Made by a program: the position numbers and the translations under genes. Source: Tropicimonas_B omnivorans (GTDB taxonomy: Bacteria; Pseudomonadota; Alphaproteobacteria; Rhodobacterales; Rhodobacteraceae). From it: DNA of 64,000 nt. Within the stretch, counting starts at the first letter, position 1. Each line of letters starts with the position of its first letter. Location: contig NZ_JAVRHL010000002.1 of NCBI RefSeq assembly GCF_031846565.1, positions 496,001 through 560,000 on the forward strand, read 5' to 3'. Positions 28,354-38,037 of the stretch are shown one piece after another. The notes beneath the pieces are model-generated. The model was given only the letters and a program-made list of their open reading frames with translations, made no database searches and was not told the DNA's origin.

Positions 28354-29274
28354 ATGACCCTTCAGGTATTCGGCCACAAGGCCCCCGACACCGACGCCAC
28401 CTGCTCCGCCATCATCTGGGCGTGGTATCTCTCCGAACATCGCGGCACGCCCGCCGTCGCGCGCATTCTCGGCGAGCCCAACACCGAGGCCGCCTTCGTC
28501 CTGCAGCGCTGGTCCCTCGATCGCCCCGAGATCATCGACGACGTCGCTCCGGGCGATGCCGTCGTGATCGTGGACACCAACAACCCCGCCGAGCTGCCCG
28601 CCGGGATCGGCGCGGCCGACATCCGCGAGATCATCGACCACCACAGGCTGACCGGCGGTCTCGAGACCACAGTGCCGATCAACATCACTGTCCGTCCCGT
28701 CGCCTGCACCGCGACGATCCTGCATGACCTGATGGGCGCCGATGCGTCGACCATGCCCGAGGGCATCAAGGCGGCGATGCTGTCCTGCATCCTGTCCGAC
28801 ACGCTGGAATTCCGCTCCCCCACCACCACGGATGTCGACCGTGCGCTGGCTGAGCAGCTCGCCGGTGAACTGGACATCGTGATCGCCGATTACGCCGAGG
28901 AGCTCTTCGCCGCGAAGTCCGACGTTTCCCGCTTCTCCGAAGCCGAGCTTCTGAGGATGGACAGCAAGGAATGCGAGGTCGACGGCACCAAGTACCGCGT
29001 CTCCGTCCTCGAGACCACGAGCGCCCAGTCGATCCTCGCCCGCAAGGAGGCGCTGAAGGATGCGACCGCCGCCGTCGCCGCCGAAGATGGCGTGGACGAG
29101 GTCCTGCTCTTCGTCGTCGACATCCTGCGCGAGGAGGCGACGATGCTGATCCAGAACGAGCGTGTGAAGGGCGTGGCGGAGCGCAGCTTCGACAAGGCCG
29201 TGTCGGGGGATACCGTGGTCCTGCCGGGCGTGATGAGCCGCAAGAAGCAGATCATTCCGGCCCTCAAGGGCTGA
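28354..29274 (+). CDS. ppaC: Manganese-dependent inorganic pyrophosphatase
   Basis: Family II pyrophosphatase of 306 residues that hydrolyses PPi to phosphate. The DHH-type N-terminal domain has H8, D12 and D14 (FGHKAPDTD), VDTNN and IDHH for the Mn site. The C-terminal DHHA2 domain carries the substrate-binding SRKKQIIP. An AGAGGA site precedes the ATG. Convergent with the serine dehydratase gene. Confidence 0.97.
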   Translation: MTLQVFGHKAPDTDATCSAIIWAWYLSEHRGTPAVARILGEPNTEAAFVLQRWSLDRPEIIDDVAPGDAVVIVDTNNPAELPAGIGAADIREIIDHHRLTGGLETTVPINITVRPVACTATILHDLMGADASTMPEGIKAAMLSCILSDTLEFRSPTTTDVDRALAEQLAGELDIVIADYAEELFAAKSDVSRFSEAELLRMDSKECEVDGTKYRVSVLETTSAQSILARKEALKDATAAVAAEDGVDEVLLFVVDILREEATMLIQNERVKGVAERSFDKAVSGDTVVLPGVMSRKKQIIPALKG

Positions 29275-29280
29275 GATCAC

Positions 29281-29318
29281 TCAAGGAGCGCGCCGCACCC
29301 GTGGCGCGCTCCCCTTGC
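29281..29318. terminator. bidirectional terminator between ppaC and sdaA
   Basis: A 10-bp stem (GGAGCGCGCC, 29285-29294, with GGCGCGCTCC, 29303-29312) in the 84-bp gap between two convergent genes. Tracts on either side are short (CCTTGC and CTTGAG), so its strength is uncertain. Confidence 0.6.
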
Positions 29319-29358
29319 GATGCAAGCCGGACCGCGTGGGGGTGCCCCCGCGCGCTTT

Positions 29359-30732
29359 TCAGCAGTTCGGCACGTTCACCGCGAGGCCGCCAAGCGCGGT
29401 CTCCTTGTACTTCTCGCTCATGTCGGCGCCGGTCTGGCGCATCGTCTCGATACAGGCGTCGAGCGGAACGAGGTGCTCCCCCGATCCGCGGAGCGAGAGG
29501 CTCGCGGCGCTGATCGCCTTGACCGCGCCGAGGCCGTTGCGCTCGATGCAAGGGACCTGAACGAGGCCGCGGACGGGGTCGCAGGTCATGCCGAGATGGT
29601 GCTCCAGGGCGATCTCGGCCGCGTTCTCCACCTGCGCCGGGGTCGCGCCCAGAACCGCGCTCAGGCCAGCCGCGGCCATCGCCGCCGCACTGCCGACCTC
29701 GGCCTGGCAGCCGGCCTCCGCCCCCGAAATCGAGGCATTGCGCTTCACGAGGCCGCCGATCGCGGCCGCGGTCAGCAGAAAGTCCGGCAGTCGGTCACGG
29801 CTGGCGCCCGGCACATGGTCGAGCCAGTAGCGAATGACCGCGGGGATCACACCTGCCGCGCCGTTCGTGGGGGCGGTGACGACCTGACCGCCCGCGGCGT
29901 TCTCCTCGTTCACCGCCATGGCGTAGGCCAGGGTCCAGTCATGGATCGTATGCGGTGCGGAGAGGTTGCGGCCGTACTCCTCCTTCAGGGCGCGGACGAT
30001 GGCCGGCGCACGGCGCTTGACGTTGAGGCCGCCGGGCAGGGTTCCCTCGGTCTCGAGGCCGCGCGCGATGCAGGCCTCCATCACGTCCCAGAGCCGCTTG
30101 ATCCCGGCGTCGATCTCCGCGACGGACCGGCGGGCACGCTCGTTCCTCAGCTGCACCTCGGCGATGGTGAGCCCCTCCCGCGCGCAGACCTCCAGAAGCC
30201 CGGCAGCGGTGGAGAAGGGCAGGGGCAGGGCGGGTCCGGTCTCCTCTCCCGGGCCGGTCTTCAGCTCCTCCTCGGTGACGACGAAACCGCCGCCGACGGA
30301 GTAGTAGACCTCCGACAGGATCACGTCGCCCTGCGCGTCCGTCGCCGTGAGGCGCATGCCGTTGGCGTGGCCGGTGAGGGGGGTGTCGTAATCGAAGACG
30401 AGGTCCGAGGCGGGGTCGAATGCGAGGGGGCCGAAGCCATCGGGCTTCAGGGTCTTCTCCAGGCGAATCCGCTCCAGGGACGCATCCGCCGCGTCCATGT
30501 CGTAGCTTTCCGGCTCGAACCCGGCGAGGCCGAGGATCGTGGCCCGGTCCGTCGCATGGCCGACGCCGGTGAAGGCCAGCGATCCGTGGAGGGAGGCGCG
30601 CAGGCCGTGGGGCTGGAAGGGGGAGGCACGCAGCCGCGACAGGAACCGCGCGGCGGCGACCATCGGTCCCATCGTGTGGGACGAGGAGGGGCCTATTCCG
30701 ACCTTGAAGATATCGAAGACGCTCAGGAACAT
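29359..30732 (-). CDS. sdaA: L-serine ammonia-lyase (Fe-S)
   Basis: Deaminates L-serine to pyruvate and ammonia, 457 residues, single-chain type. The N-terminal beta domain opens MFLSVFDIFKVGIGPSSSHT with MGPM following; the alpha domain has NEENAAGGQVVTAPTNGAAG and three cysteines for the 4Fe-4S cluster, in GAEAGCQAE, MTCDPVRG and VPCIERNG. ATG 30732 matches the family start; the open frame further upstream is not needed. Divergent from rpiA. Confidence 0.96.
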   Translation of the reverse strand: MFLSVFDIFKVGIGPSSSHTMGPMVAAARFLSRLRASPFQPHGLRASLHGSLAFTGVGHATDRATILGLAGFEPESYDMDAADASLERIRLEKTLKPDGFGPLAFDPASDLVFDYDTPLTGHANGMRLTATDAQGDVILSEVYYSVGGGFVVTEEELKTGPGEETGPALPLPFSTAAGLLEVCAREGLTIAEVQLRNERARRSVAEIDAGIKRLWDVMEACIARGLETEGTLPGGLNVKRRAPAIVRALKEEYGRNLSAPHTIHDWTLAYAMAVNEENAAGGQVVTAPTNGAAGVIPAVIRYWLDHVPGASRDRLPDFLLTAAAIGGLVKRNASISGAEAGCQAEVGSAAAMAAAGLSAVLGATPAQVENAAEIALEHHLGMTCDPVRGLVQVPCIERNGLGAVKAISAASLSLRGSGEHLVPLDACIETMRQTGADMSEKYKETALGGLAVNVPNC

Positions 30733-30888
30733 GGATCGCAGCCTAGCACCCTTTCGCCCACGACATGACCCGCAAGCGACGCAACGCCGCGCAAAGGCGG
30801 TGGGTGAGGCCGTATTCGGGCCTCGCCGCTGGACCGGATTCACCCTATAAGCGGCGAAACCTCAAGGATCAGCCGGAGTCCGACGACG

Positions 30889-31674
30889 ATGCCCGAGACC
30901 CTATCCCCCATCGAGCGCGCGAAGCACGCCGCGGCCTGGCGCGCCTCTGCGTACGTCGAGAGCGGGATGCGCGTGGGGCTGGGCACCGGTTCGACCGCGG
31001 CATGGATGGTCCGGCGACTCGGGGAGCGCGTGGCCGAGGAAGGCCTGCAGATCGTCGGCGTGCCGACCTCGTCGCGCACCGCCGACCTCGCCCGGCAGGT
31101 CGGCCTCACGGTCGCCTCGCTCGATGAGGCGAAATGGCTCGACCTGACCATCGACGGGGCGGACGAGTTCGACGGCGCGCTCAATCTCGTGAAGGGCGGT
31201 GGCGGGGCGCTTTTGCAGGAGAAGATCGTCGCCACGGCCTCCGACAGGATGATCGTGATCGCGGACGCGGCCAAGGAGGTCTCCGCGCTCGGATCCTTTC
31301 CGCTCCCCGTGGAGATCGTTCCCTTCGGGTGGCAGACGACCAAGGCGCTGGTCGTCGAAACGCTGGTGAACATGGACGTTCTCGGCCGCGAGGCCACGCT
31401 GCGGATGAACGACGACGTGCCCTACGTCACGGACGAGGGGAACTACATCGTGGATCTGAACCTCCTCAGGATCGGCAATGCGAGGCAGCTTTCGCTGGTG
31501 CTGAACCAGATTCCGGGCGTGGTTGAGAACGGGCTGTTCATCGACGTCTGCGACATGGTCGTGATCGGGCATGGGGACGGGGCGGTCACCCTGCGCGACC
31601 CGTCCGGGATCGCGGCGCACAGCGCGGCGCTGCCCCAGAACGAGAGCGGGAACATCTTCGCCGACGGCGACTGA
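30889..31674 (+). CDS. rpiA: Ribose-5-phosphate isomerase A
   Basis: Interconverts ribulose-5-phosphate and ribose-5-phosphate in the pentose phosphate pathway, 261 residues. GLGTGSTAAWMV, DGADEFD and the catalytic KGGGGALLQEKI are present in order. The gene is followed by gor 56 bp downstream on the same strand, probably in one transcript: the pathway supplies NADPH that Gor uses. Confidence 0.97.
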   Translation: MPETLSPIERAKHAAAWRASAYVESGMRVGLGTGSTAAWMVRRLGERVAEEGLQIVGVPTSSRTADLARQVGLTVASLDEAKWLDLTIDGADEFDGALNLVKGGGGALLQEKIVATASDRMIVIADAAKEVSALGSFPLPVEIVPFGWQTTKALVVETLVNMDVLGREATLRMNDDVPYVTDEGNYIVDLNLLRIGNARQLSLVLNQIPGVVENGLFIDVCDMVVIGHGDGAVTLRDPSGIAAHSAALPQNESGNIFADGD

Positions 31675-31730
31675 CAGGCCCCGCCCTACGCGGGTGGGGA
31701 AGACGCAAGACAGGCAAGCGGAACGACATC

Positions 31731-33098
31731 ATGGACTTCGACTACGATCTCTTCGTCATCGGCGGCGGCTCGGGCGGCGTGCGCGCGGCCCGGCTGGCCT
31801 CCGCCGAAGCCGGCGCGAAGGTCGCGCTGGCCGAGGAAAGCCGCATGGGCGGCACCTGCGTCATCCGCGGCTGCGTGCCGAAAAAGCTGATGGTCTTCGC
31901 ATCGGAGTACAACGAGAAGGTCCGCGAGGCCTGTGATTACGGCTGGGACACGGGCCCCACGACGTTCGACTGGACGAAGTTCCGGCCCAAGATGCATGCC
32001 GAGCTCGACCGGCTGGAGGGCATCTACCGCCGCAATCTCGAGAAGGCCGGCGTCGAGATCTTCGACAGCCGTGCGCGCCTCAAGGATCCTCATACCGTCC
32101 AGTTCGCGAACGGAGTGACCAAGACGGCCAAGCACATCCTCGTCGCCGTCGGCGGCTGGCCGGTCTTTCCGCCGATCGAGAATGCCGAGGAGCTCGGCAT
32201 CTCCTCCAACGACGTGTTCCACCTCGATGCGCTGCCCGAGCGGCTGCTGATCATCGGCGGTGGCTACATCGCGTGCGAGATGGCCTGCATCTTCAACGGG
32301 CTCGGCTCCGAGGTGCATATGTGGCAGCGCGGCGGCCAGATCCTGAACGGCTTCGACGAGGAAGCGCGGGGCCATATCGCCGAGGACATGGCGTCTCACG
32401 GCATACAGCTTCATTCGGGCACGAACATCCACGAGATGACGCGCCACGAGGATGGCGCACGCATCCGGGTGAAGAGCACGACCGGCAAGGACGAGGTGTT
32501 CGACACCGTCCTCTTCGCGACGGGCCGCAAGCCCAACACCTCCGATCTCGGCTGCGAGGAGGCGGGGCTGGAACTCGGCCGTCACGGCGAGATCGTGGTG
32601 GACGATTACAGCCAGACCGCCGTTCCATCGATCTACGCCATCGGCGACGTGACCGGCCGCATGGAGCTGACCCCCGTGGCGATCCGGGAGGGGGCCGCCT
32701 TCGTCGAGACCGTCTTCAAGGGCAACCCCACGAAGCCCGATCACGACCTCGTCCCGACCGCGATCTTCACGCAGCCCGAATACGGCAGCGTCGGAATGAC
32801 CGAGGAAGAGGCGCAGGCCGAGCGGCCGATCGACGTCTACTGCACCTCCTTCCGGCCGATGCAGCAGGCCTTCATCGACCGCGAGGATCGCGTGATGATG
32901 AAGCTCATCGTTTGCCAGGAAAGCCGCAAGGTGCTGGGGTGCCACATCGTGTCCGACCATGCGGGCGAGATGATCCAGTTCGCCGCGATCGCCATCAAGA
33001 TGGGCGCGACGAAGGAGGATTTCGACCGGACCGTGGCCGTCCACCCGACCGTCGGCGAAGAAATGGTGACGATGAAGACGCCCACGCGGTCGGGCTGA
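31731..33098 (+). CDS. gor: Glutathione-disulfide reductase
   Basis: FAD enzyme of 455 residues that reduces oxidised glutathione with NADPH. FAD site GGGSGGVRAARLA near the N-terminus, redox pair in GGTCVIRGCVPKK, NAD(P) site IIGGGYIACEMACIF, second FAD segment YAIGDVTGR and the C-terminal catalytic histidine in AVHPTVGEE. The arginines expected for NADPH preference after GGGYIA are not obvious (VHMWQRGGQ), so cofactor choice should be checked. Downstream of rpiA. Confidence 0.95.
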   Translation: MDFDYDLFVIGGGSGGVRAARLASAEAGAKVALAEESRMGGTCVIRGCVPKKLMVFASEYNEKVREACDYGWDTGPTTFDWTKFRPKMHAELDRLEGIYRRNLEKAGVEIFDSRARLKDPHTVQFANGVTKTAKHILVAVGGWPVFPPIENAEELGISSNDVFHLDALPERLLIIGGGYIACEMACIFNGLGSEVHMWQRGGQILNGFDEEARGHIAEDMASHGIQLHSGTNIHEMTRHEDGARIRVKSTTGKDEVFDTVLFATGRKPNTSDLGCEEAGLELGRHGEIVVDDYSQTAVPSIYAIGDVTGRMELTPVAIREGAAFVETVFKGNPTKPDHDLVPTAIFTQPEYGSVGMTEEEAQAERPIDVYCTSFRPMQQAFIDREDRVMMKLIVCQESRKVLGCHIVSDHAGEMIQFAAIAIKMGATKEDFDRTVAVHPTVGEEMVTMKTPTRSG

Positions 33099-33179
33099 CA
33101 TTCGCGTCAGGGCGCTTGCGCATCGGCGCAGGTCCGCCCACCTTTAACAAAGTGAACATCTGAGGAGGAACCCGAGGAT

Positions 33180-34388
33180 ATGGCAGGCAATAACGGCGGC
33201 CCCTGGGGCGGCAGCGGCGGCAATTCCGGCGGAGGCCGGGGGCCCGGCGGATCCGGTCCCGAGGGTCCCGGAGGCGACGGTCCCCGACGTCCGGCCGGCA
33301 ACGGCTCCGGGCAGGGCATGTCCGAGATCGACCAGATCGTCCGCAAGGGGCAGGAGCAGCTCCGCGTCCTCATGGGCGGCAAGGGCAACAATGGCGGCGA
33401 TCCGAACCGCGGCGGTGGCGGCGGCGGCGGTGGCTTCCACCTGTCCCGCGGCACCTTCGTGCTCGCGGGCCTCGTCGCGGTCGTGATCTGGGCCTTCGCC
33501 TCGCTCTACTCGGTGCGCCCCGAGGAACAGTCCGTCGAGCTCTTCCTCGGCGAGTACTATTCCACCGGCAACCCGGGCCTGAACTTCGCTCCCTGGCCGC
33601 TCATCACCCATGAGGTGATCCCGGTGACGCGCGAGCGCACCGAGCAGCTCGGCGTGCCCGGCGACAGCGCTCCTGGCGAGCAGGACGGCCTGATGCTGAC
33701 CACCGACGAGAACATCGTCGACATCGACTTCGAAGTGGTCTGGAACATCTCCGATCCCGCCCGCTTCCTGTTCAACCTCGCGGAGCCCGAGGCAACGATC
33801 CGCGCCGTGTCCGAAGCCGCGATGCGCGAAGTCATCGCCCAGTCGGAACTCGCACCGATCCTCAACCGGGACCGCGCGCTTATCGCCGATACGGTTCAGA
33901 CCCTGATCCAGGAAACGCTCGACGCCTACGACGCCGGCGTGAACATCGTCCGTCTCAACCTCGACAAGGCCGATCCGCCCGCCGAGGTGATCGACGCCTT
34001 CCGCGAGGTGCAGGCCGCCGAGCAGGAGCGGGACCGTCTCCAGCGGCAGGCCGATGCCTACGCCAACCGGGTTCTCGCCGGCGCGCGCGGTGAAGCGGCC
34101 CAGACGCTCGAACAGGCCGAAGCCTACCGTGCGGAGGTCGTGAACGCCGCCCTCGGTGAGGCGAGCCGCTTCACCTCGGTCGTCACGGAATACCGCAAGG
34201 CCCCCGAGGTCACGCGCAAGCGTCTCTACCTCGAGACCATGGAGCGCATCCTCGGCGGCGTGAACAAGATCATCCTCGATGAGGATACGGGCTCCGGCGG
34301 ACAGGGCATCGTTCCCTACCTCCCGCTGAACGAGTTGCAGCGCAGCGGCTCGTCCGCCGCACAAGCCACGTCCACGGGAGGCAACTGA
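33180..34388 (+). CDS. hflK: FtsH protease modulator HflK
   Basis: Membrane-anchored band-7/SPFH protein of 402 residues that, with HflC, forms a cage around FtsH. A glycine/proline/asparagine-rich N-terminal tail (about 1-90) precedes one membrane segment (about 95-115, LAGLVAVVIWAFASLY) and the SPFH domain (116-320). A GAGGAGG site lies before the ATG. hflC starts 1 nt after its stop. Confidence 0.95.
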   Translation: MAGNNGGPWGGSGGNSGGGRGPGGSGPEGPGGDGPRRPAGNGSGQGMSEIDQIVRKGQEQLRVLMGGKGNNGGDPNRGGGGGGGGFHLSRGTFVLAGLVAVVIWAFASLYSVRPEEQSVELFLGEYYSTGNPGLNFAPWPLITHEVIPVTRERTEQLGVPGDSAPGEQDGLMLTTDENIVDIDFEVVWNISDPARFLFNLAEPEATIRAVSEAAMREVIAQSELAPILNRDRALIADTVQTLIQETLDAYDAGVNIVRLNLDKADPPAEVIDAFREVQAAEQERDRLQRQADAYANRVLAGARGEAAQTLEQAEAYRAEVVNAALGEASRFTSVVTEYRKAPEVTRKRLYLETMERILGGVNKIILDEDTGSGGQGIVPYLPLNELQRSGSSAAQATSTGGN

Positions 34389-34389
34389 T

Positions 34390-35538
34390 ATGGGCAAAGC
34401 CGCAATTTCGCTGATCGTGGCGGTGGTGATCCTCGTCGTCGTCGCGTCCTCCTCGCTCTTCATCGTCGACGAGCGGGAAAAGGCCTTGGTGCTCCAGTTC
34501 GGGCAGATCAAGGACGTGAAGGAGGAGCCCGGGCTCGCCTTCAAGATCCCGCTGATCCAGGAGGTCGTGCGCTACGACGACAGGATCCTCGCGCTCGATA
34601 CCGAGACCATCGAGGTCACCCCTTCTGATGACCGGCGCCTGGTGGTGGATGCGTTCGCGCGCTACCGGATCTCTGACGTGGTCCAGTTCCGCCAGGCCGT
34701 CGGCATCGGCGGCGAACGGGCCGCCGAGGATCGTCTCGAGGGCATCCTCAACCCGCAGATCCGCGCCGTGCTCGGCTCCGACGGGGTCACGTCCAACACG
34801 ATCCTGTCGGCGGACCGCTCCGACCTGATGAACCGGATCACCGAGCAGGCGCGCGCGCGCGCCGAACCGCTCGGGCTCTACGTCATCGACGTGCGCCTCA
34901 AGCAGACCAACCTGCCGAGCCAGAACCTCGACGCGACCTTCGCGCGGATGCGGGCCGAGCGGGAGCGCGAGGCGGCGGACGAGATCGCTCGCGGTGAGGA
35001 AGCGGCCCAACGGGTCCGCGCCCAGGCCGACAGGACCGTGGTCGAACTCGTGTCAGAGGCGCAGCGGGAGGCCCAGATCGTCCGCGGTGAAGCCGAGGCG
35101 GAGCGCACGCGCATCACCGCCGACGCCTATACCTCCGACCGGGACTACTTCGACTTCTCCCGCTCCCTCGAAGCGATGGAGACCGCGCTCGGCGGGCAGA
35201 ACTCGTCCATGGTGATCACGCCGAACAACGAGTTCTTCGCCTATCTCAACGGCACCGGCGCCCTGCCGGATATTGGCCCGGATGCCGGCACCGATGCGGC
35301 CGCTGGAGCCGGGGAAGACGCAAGCACGGGCACCGAAGAGGGCGCCGATACCGGCGTGACGCTCGATGCTGCCCCCGCGCCCGACGATGCCGAGGCGGAC
35401 GATGCCGAAGCGGACGCTCCCGAGGCGGGAGACGCCGAGACCGGCACGGATGCGGAGGCGAGCGAAGGGGCCGAGGTCGATACCGAAGATACCCCGGCGG
35501 CAGAAGGTGCGACCCTGCAGACCACCACCGCCAACTGA
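34390..35538 (+). CDS. hflC: FtsH protease modulator HflC with acidic C-terminal tail
   Basis: Partner of HflK, 382 residues. One N-terminal membrane segment (SLIVAVVILVVVASSSLFIV) and an SPFH domain to about residue 285, including a coiled coil rich in E, R and A. The last 85-90 residues, absent from most HflC proteins (about 290-330 residues), are a low-complexity tail of D, E, A, G and T. The family gene degP/htrA, often found after hflC in this order, is not here; a terminator follows instead. Confidence 0.94.
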   Translation: MGKAAISLIVAVVILVVVASSSLFIVDEREKALVLQFGQIKDVKEEPGLAFKIPLIQEVVRYDDRILALDTETIEVTPSDDRRLVVDAFARYRISDVVQFRQAVGIGGERAAEDRLEGILNPQIRAVLGSDGVTSNTILSADRSDLMNRITEQARARAEPLGLYVIDVRLKQTNLPSQNLDATFARMRAEREREAADEIARGEEAAQRVRAQADRTVVELVSEAQREAQIVRGEAEAERTRITADAYTSDRDYFDFSRSLEAMETALGGQNSSMVITPNNEFFAYLNGTGALPDIGPDAGTDAAAGAGEDASTGTEEGADTGVTLDAAPAPDDAEADDAEADAPEAGDAETGTDAEASEGAEVDTEDTPAAEGATLQTTTAN

Positions 35539-35561
35539 GCCGCCGCGCTCATCGATCTGAA

Positions 35562-35598
35562 AAAAGGGCGCCGCTTCTCCGGAAGCGGCGCCTTTTTG
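35562..35598 (+). terminator. hflKC terminator
   Basis: Stem GGCGCCGCTT (35567-35576) with AAGCGGCGCC (35583-35592), six-base loop, followed by TTTTT; an A-run precedes it, so it works in both directions. 30 nt after the hflC stop. Confidence 0.95.
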
Positions 35599-35730
35599 CT
35601 GAGCATCCCAGCGCTCTGACCGCATCCCGTGCGACATCGCACCTGCGATGTGCGCGCACCGGGCTGGATCACCCGAGCGCTTCGCCTCATGTTGCGGCCG
35701 AGATTTGAATCAACATACCGGAGTAATTCC

Positions 35731-36324
35731 ATGGCCGACGTCAAGCTCGCCGTCATCTTCTACACCACCTACGGCACCAACCACGCGATGGCCGAGGCCG
35801 CCGCCGACGCCGCCCGCGAAGCCGGCGCCGAGGTTCGCCTCCTCAAGGTCCGCGAGACCGTGTCCCAGGACATCATCGACGGTCAGGAGGGCTGGAAGGC
35901 CCAGCAGGAAAAGATGGCGGACATCCCCGAAGTGTCCCCCGAAGACATGGAATGGGCCAACGCCTATCTCTTCTCCGCGCCGACCCGCTACGGTAACGCC
36001 GCCAGCCAGATGCGCGCGTTCATCGACACGCTCGGTCCCCTCTGGCAGGACGGCAAGCTGGCCAACAAGCCGGTCAGCGCCATGACCTCCACCATGACCG
36101 ATCACGGCGGCCAGGAAAGCACCCTGCTGGCGATGCACACCACGTTCATGCACTGGGGCTCCATCATCGTGCCGAACGGCTACACCGACCCCTCGATCTT
36201 CGAGTTCGGCGGGAACCCCTACGGCTATTCCCAGAAGGCCGGCGAGATCTCCCCCGAGGGCCTGAAGGTCATCCAGCACCAGGGCCGCCGCATCGTCGAC
36301 GTCGCCCGCAAGATGGCCAGCTGA
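35731..36324 (+). CDS. wrbA: NAD(P)H:quinone oxidoreductase WrbA
   Basis: FMN flavodoxin-like enzyme of 197 residues that reduces quinones in two-electron steps. The FMN phosphate loop is at the N-terminus (VIFYTTYGTNHAMAEA). SAPTRYGNAASQMRAFIDT and the C-terminal GYSQKAGEISPEGLKVIQHQ are typical. ATG 35731 has GGAGT upstream; the longer open frame to 35629 carries no start signal. Single gene with its own terminator. Confidence 0.96.
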   Translation: MADVKLAVIFYTTYGTNHAMAEAAADAAREAGAEVRLLKVRETVSQDIIDGQEGWKAQQEKMADIPEVSPEDMEWANAYLFSAPTRYGNAASQMRAFIDTLGPLWQDGKLANKPVSAMTSTMTDHGGQESTLLAMHTTFMHWGSIIVPNGYTDPSIFEFGGNPYGYSQKAGEISPEGLKVIQHQGRRIVDVARKMAS

Positions 36325-36373
36325 CCGTCAGGGCCCGTCCGCGCCTCCGGGTGCGATGACGCGTCCCCAAAGC

Positions 36374-36412
36374 AGGAACGCCCCCGCATTGCAGTGCGGG
36401 GGCGTTCTTCGT
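36374..36412. terminator. terminator between wrbA and ppx
   Basis: 13-bp stem GAACGCCCCCGCA (36376-36388) with TGCGGGGGCGTTC (36395-36407), followed on the plus strand by TTCGTT. It serves wrbA and faces the end of ppx from the other side. Confidence 0.88.
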
Positions 36413-36438
36413 TCCGAGCGCGGGCAGGGGGCGAGGCG

Positions 36439-37983
36439 TCACCCTCTCGTCAGCTTGACCTGCGTGTCGCATTTCAGCGCCTTGCCGAGGGAGGCGAAGC
36501 GGGCGGCGGCGACCTCTCCGTAAAGGGGGGCGGAGCTGGGCGGCAGGAGCAGCTCGAGCGAGCCCTTGCGGGGGTGGTAGCGCAGTTTTCCCATGCGCTC
36601 GGGCTGCGCCATGGAGAACATCGCGCCGAATCGCATGGCCTTGCCCAGCACCTCGGCGCGCCAGATCTGGGTCTCGTCCAGGAGCGTCAGCACGTCGTCG
36701 AAGCGGGTGCCGGGACGGGAATTCTTGTAGCGGTGCAGCAGGGCGAGGCCGAGAAAGACGCGGCCCTCGTGGTCGATCCCGCCGAGGTTCGAGCGGGTGG
36801 CGTTGTCGAAGCAGAGCTCGGCGCGGTAATCCGGATGGGCGCGCCACGAGACGTCGTGGAGCAGGCAGGCGGTCTTGATCAGCCGCGCGTCCACCTTGCC
36901 CGTCGTGAAGAGGGGCGAGACGAAATCGTAGAGCACGCGGCCAAAGCCGGGCAGGCGGGCGTTCATCGCTTCCGAATGGCGCGCGGCTTCGATCAGGGGA
37001 TCGCGTGCGCGAAGCCGCTCCGGCATCTGCTCGTAGAGCAGCCCCTCGCGGATACCATAGGCGGAGACGTAGATCTCCTTCGTCCCCATCGTTGACATCA
37101 TGCGCCGCAGCACTTCGCCGGCGATCGGCACGAGCGAGATCCGCGCCGTGGACAGGCCGACGTCGCCACGCAATTTCTCGAGATCGAAATCCGCCACCCA
37201 GTCCAGCGTTGCGCGGACCGATTTCGGCGTCATGCGGTAATCGTGGAGGACGGAGAGGGGATAGCCCCTGCGGTGCATGTCGAGCTTGGCGATGGCCCGC
37301 CAGGAGCCGCCGACGAGGTAGAGCCGCTTGTGCGGGCCGCAGACCTCCTTCAGCCGTTCGAGCTCGGCGTCGATCTCCTTCTGGCGCCCCTTCTTGCCGG
37401 ACTTCACGCTTTCGAGCCGGAGCGGGCCGAGAGCGGAGGTGGCGCGGTCGCCGACCTGTCCCGCCTCGATCCGTGCAAGCTCCATGGAAGAGCCGCCGAT
37501 ATCGCAGGCCAGACCGTCCGCTCCGGGCCAGCCGAGAAGGACGCCCTGCGCCGACAGGCGGGCCTCCTCCTCGCCGTCGATAACCTGAAGCCGCAGGCCC
37601 GTCTCGCGGAAGACCTCTTCGCAGAAGTCCGGCCCGTCATCGGCGTTGCGCACGGCGGCCGTCGCGGTGGCGGAGAGGGGCGGTATCTCCATCCCCTCGG
37701 CCAGTGAGACGAAGCGGCGGATGGCGGACAGGGCGCGGACACGGCCCTCCGGGTTCAGCTTGTTGCCACCGCCGTTGTTCATGCCCGACCCGAGTCCGGC
37801 CATGACCTTCTCGTTGTAGAAATAGGCGGGAGAGCGGGCTGCTCCGTCGAAGACGACGAGCCGGACCGAATTCGATCCCACGTCGATCACGCCGACGCGG
37901 GAGAGCGCGCGAGCGGCCGGATCCTCGAACAGGGGGCGTCCGAAGAAGCCCCTGTCCGTCTGTGCCTCGGGTGTGCCGTCCAT
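36439..37983 (-). CDS. ppx: Exopolyphosphatase / Ppx-GppA phosphatase
   Basis: 514 residues, releases phosphate from the end of polyphosphate. ASKHA-type N-terminal half with GVIDVGSNSVRLVVFDG and CDIGGSSMELARI; the C-terminal HD-like helical part has LLHDVSWRAHPDYRAE. A ppGpp-pentaphosphatase activity (GppA) cannot be excluded. It lies 54 bp downstream of ppk on the same strand, so synthesis and breakdown of polyphosphate are co-expressed. Confidence 0.95.
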   Translation of the reverse strand: MDGTPEAQTDRGFFGRPLFEDPAARALSRVGVIDVGSNSVRLVVFDGAARSPAYFYNEKVMAGLGSGMNNGGGNKLNPEGRVRALSAIRRFVSLAEGMEIPPLSATATAAVRNADDGPDFCEEVFRETGLRLQVIDGEEEARLSAQGVLLGWPGADGLACDIGGSSMELARIEAGQVGDRATSALGPLRLESVKSGKKGRQKEIDAELERLKEVCGPHKRLYLVGGSWRAIAKLDMHRRGYPLSVLHDYRMTPKSVRATLDWVADFDLEKLRGDVGLSTARISLVPIAGEVLRRMMSTMGTKEIYVSAYGIREGLLYEQMPERLRARDPLIEAARHSEAMNARLPGFGRVLYDFVSPLFTTGKVDARLIKTACLLHDVSWRAHPDYRAELCFDNATRSNLGGIDHEGRVFLGLALLHRYKNSRPGTRFDDVLTLLDETQIWRAEVLGKAMRFGAMFSMAQPERMGKLRYHPRKGSLELLLPPSSAPLYGEVAAARFASLGKALKCDTQVKLTRG

Positions 37984-38037
37984 CGCTCGGCTCCTCGGTC
38001 GCTTCGTCGTTCTACCTGCGGTGCAGCGCGCCTCAGG

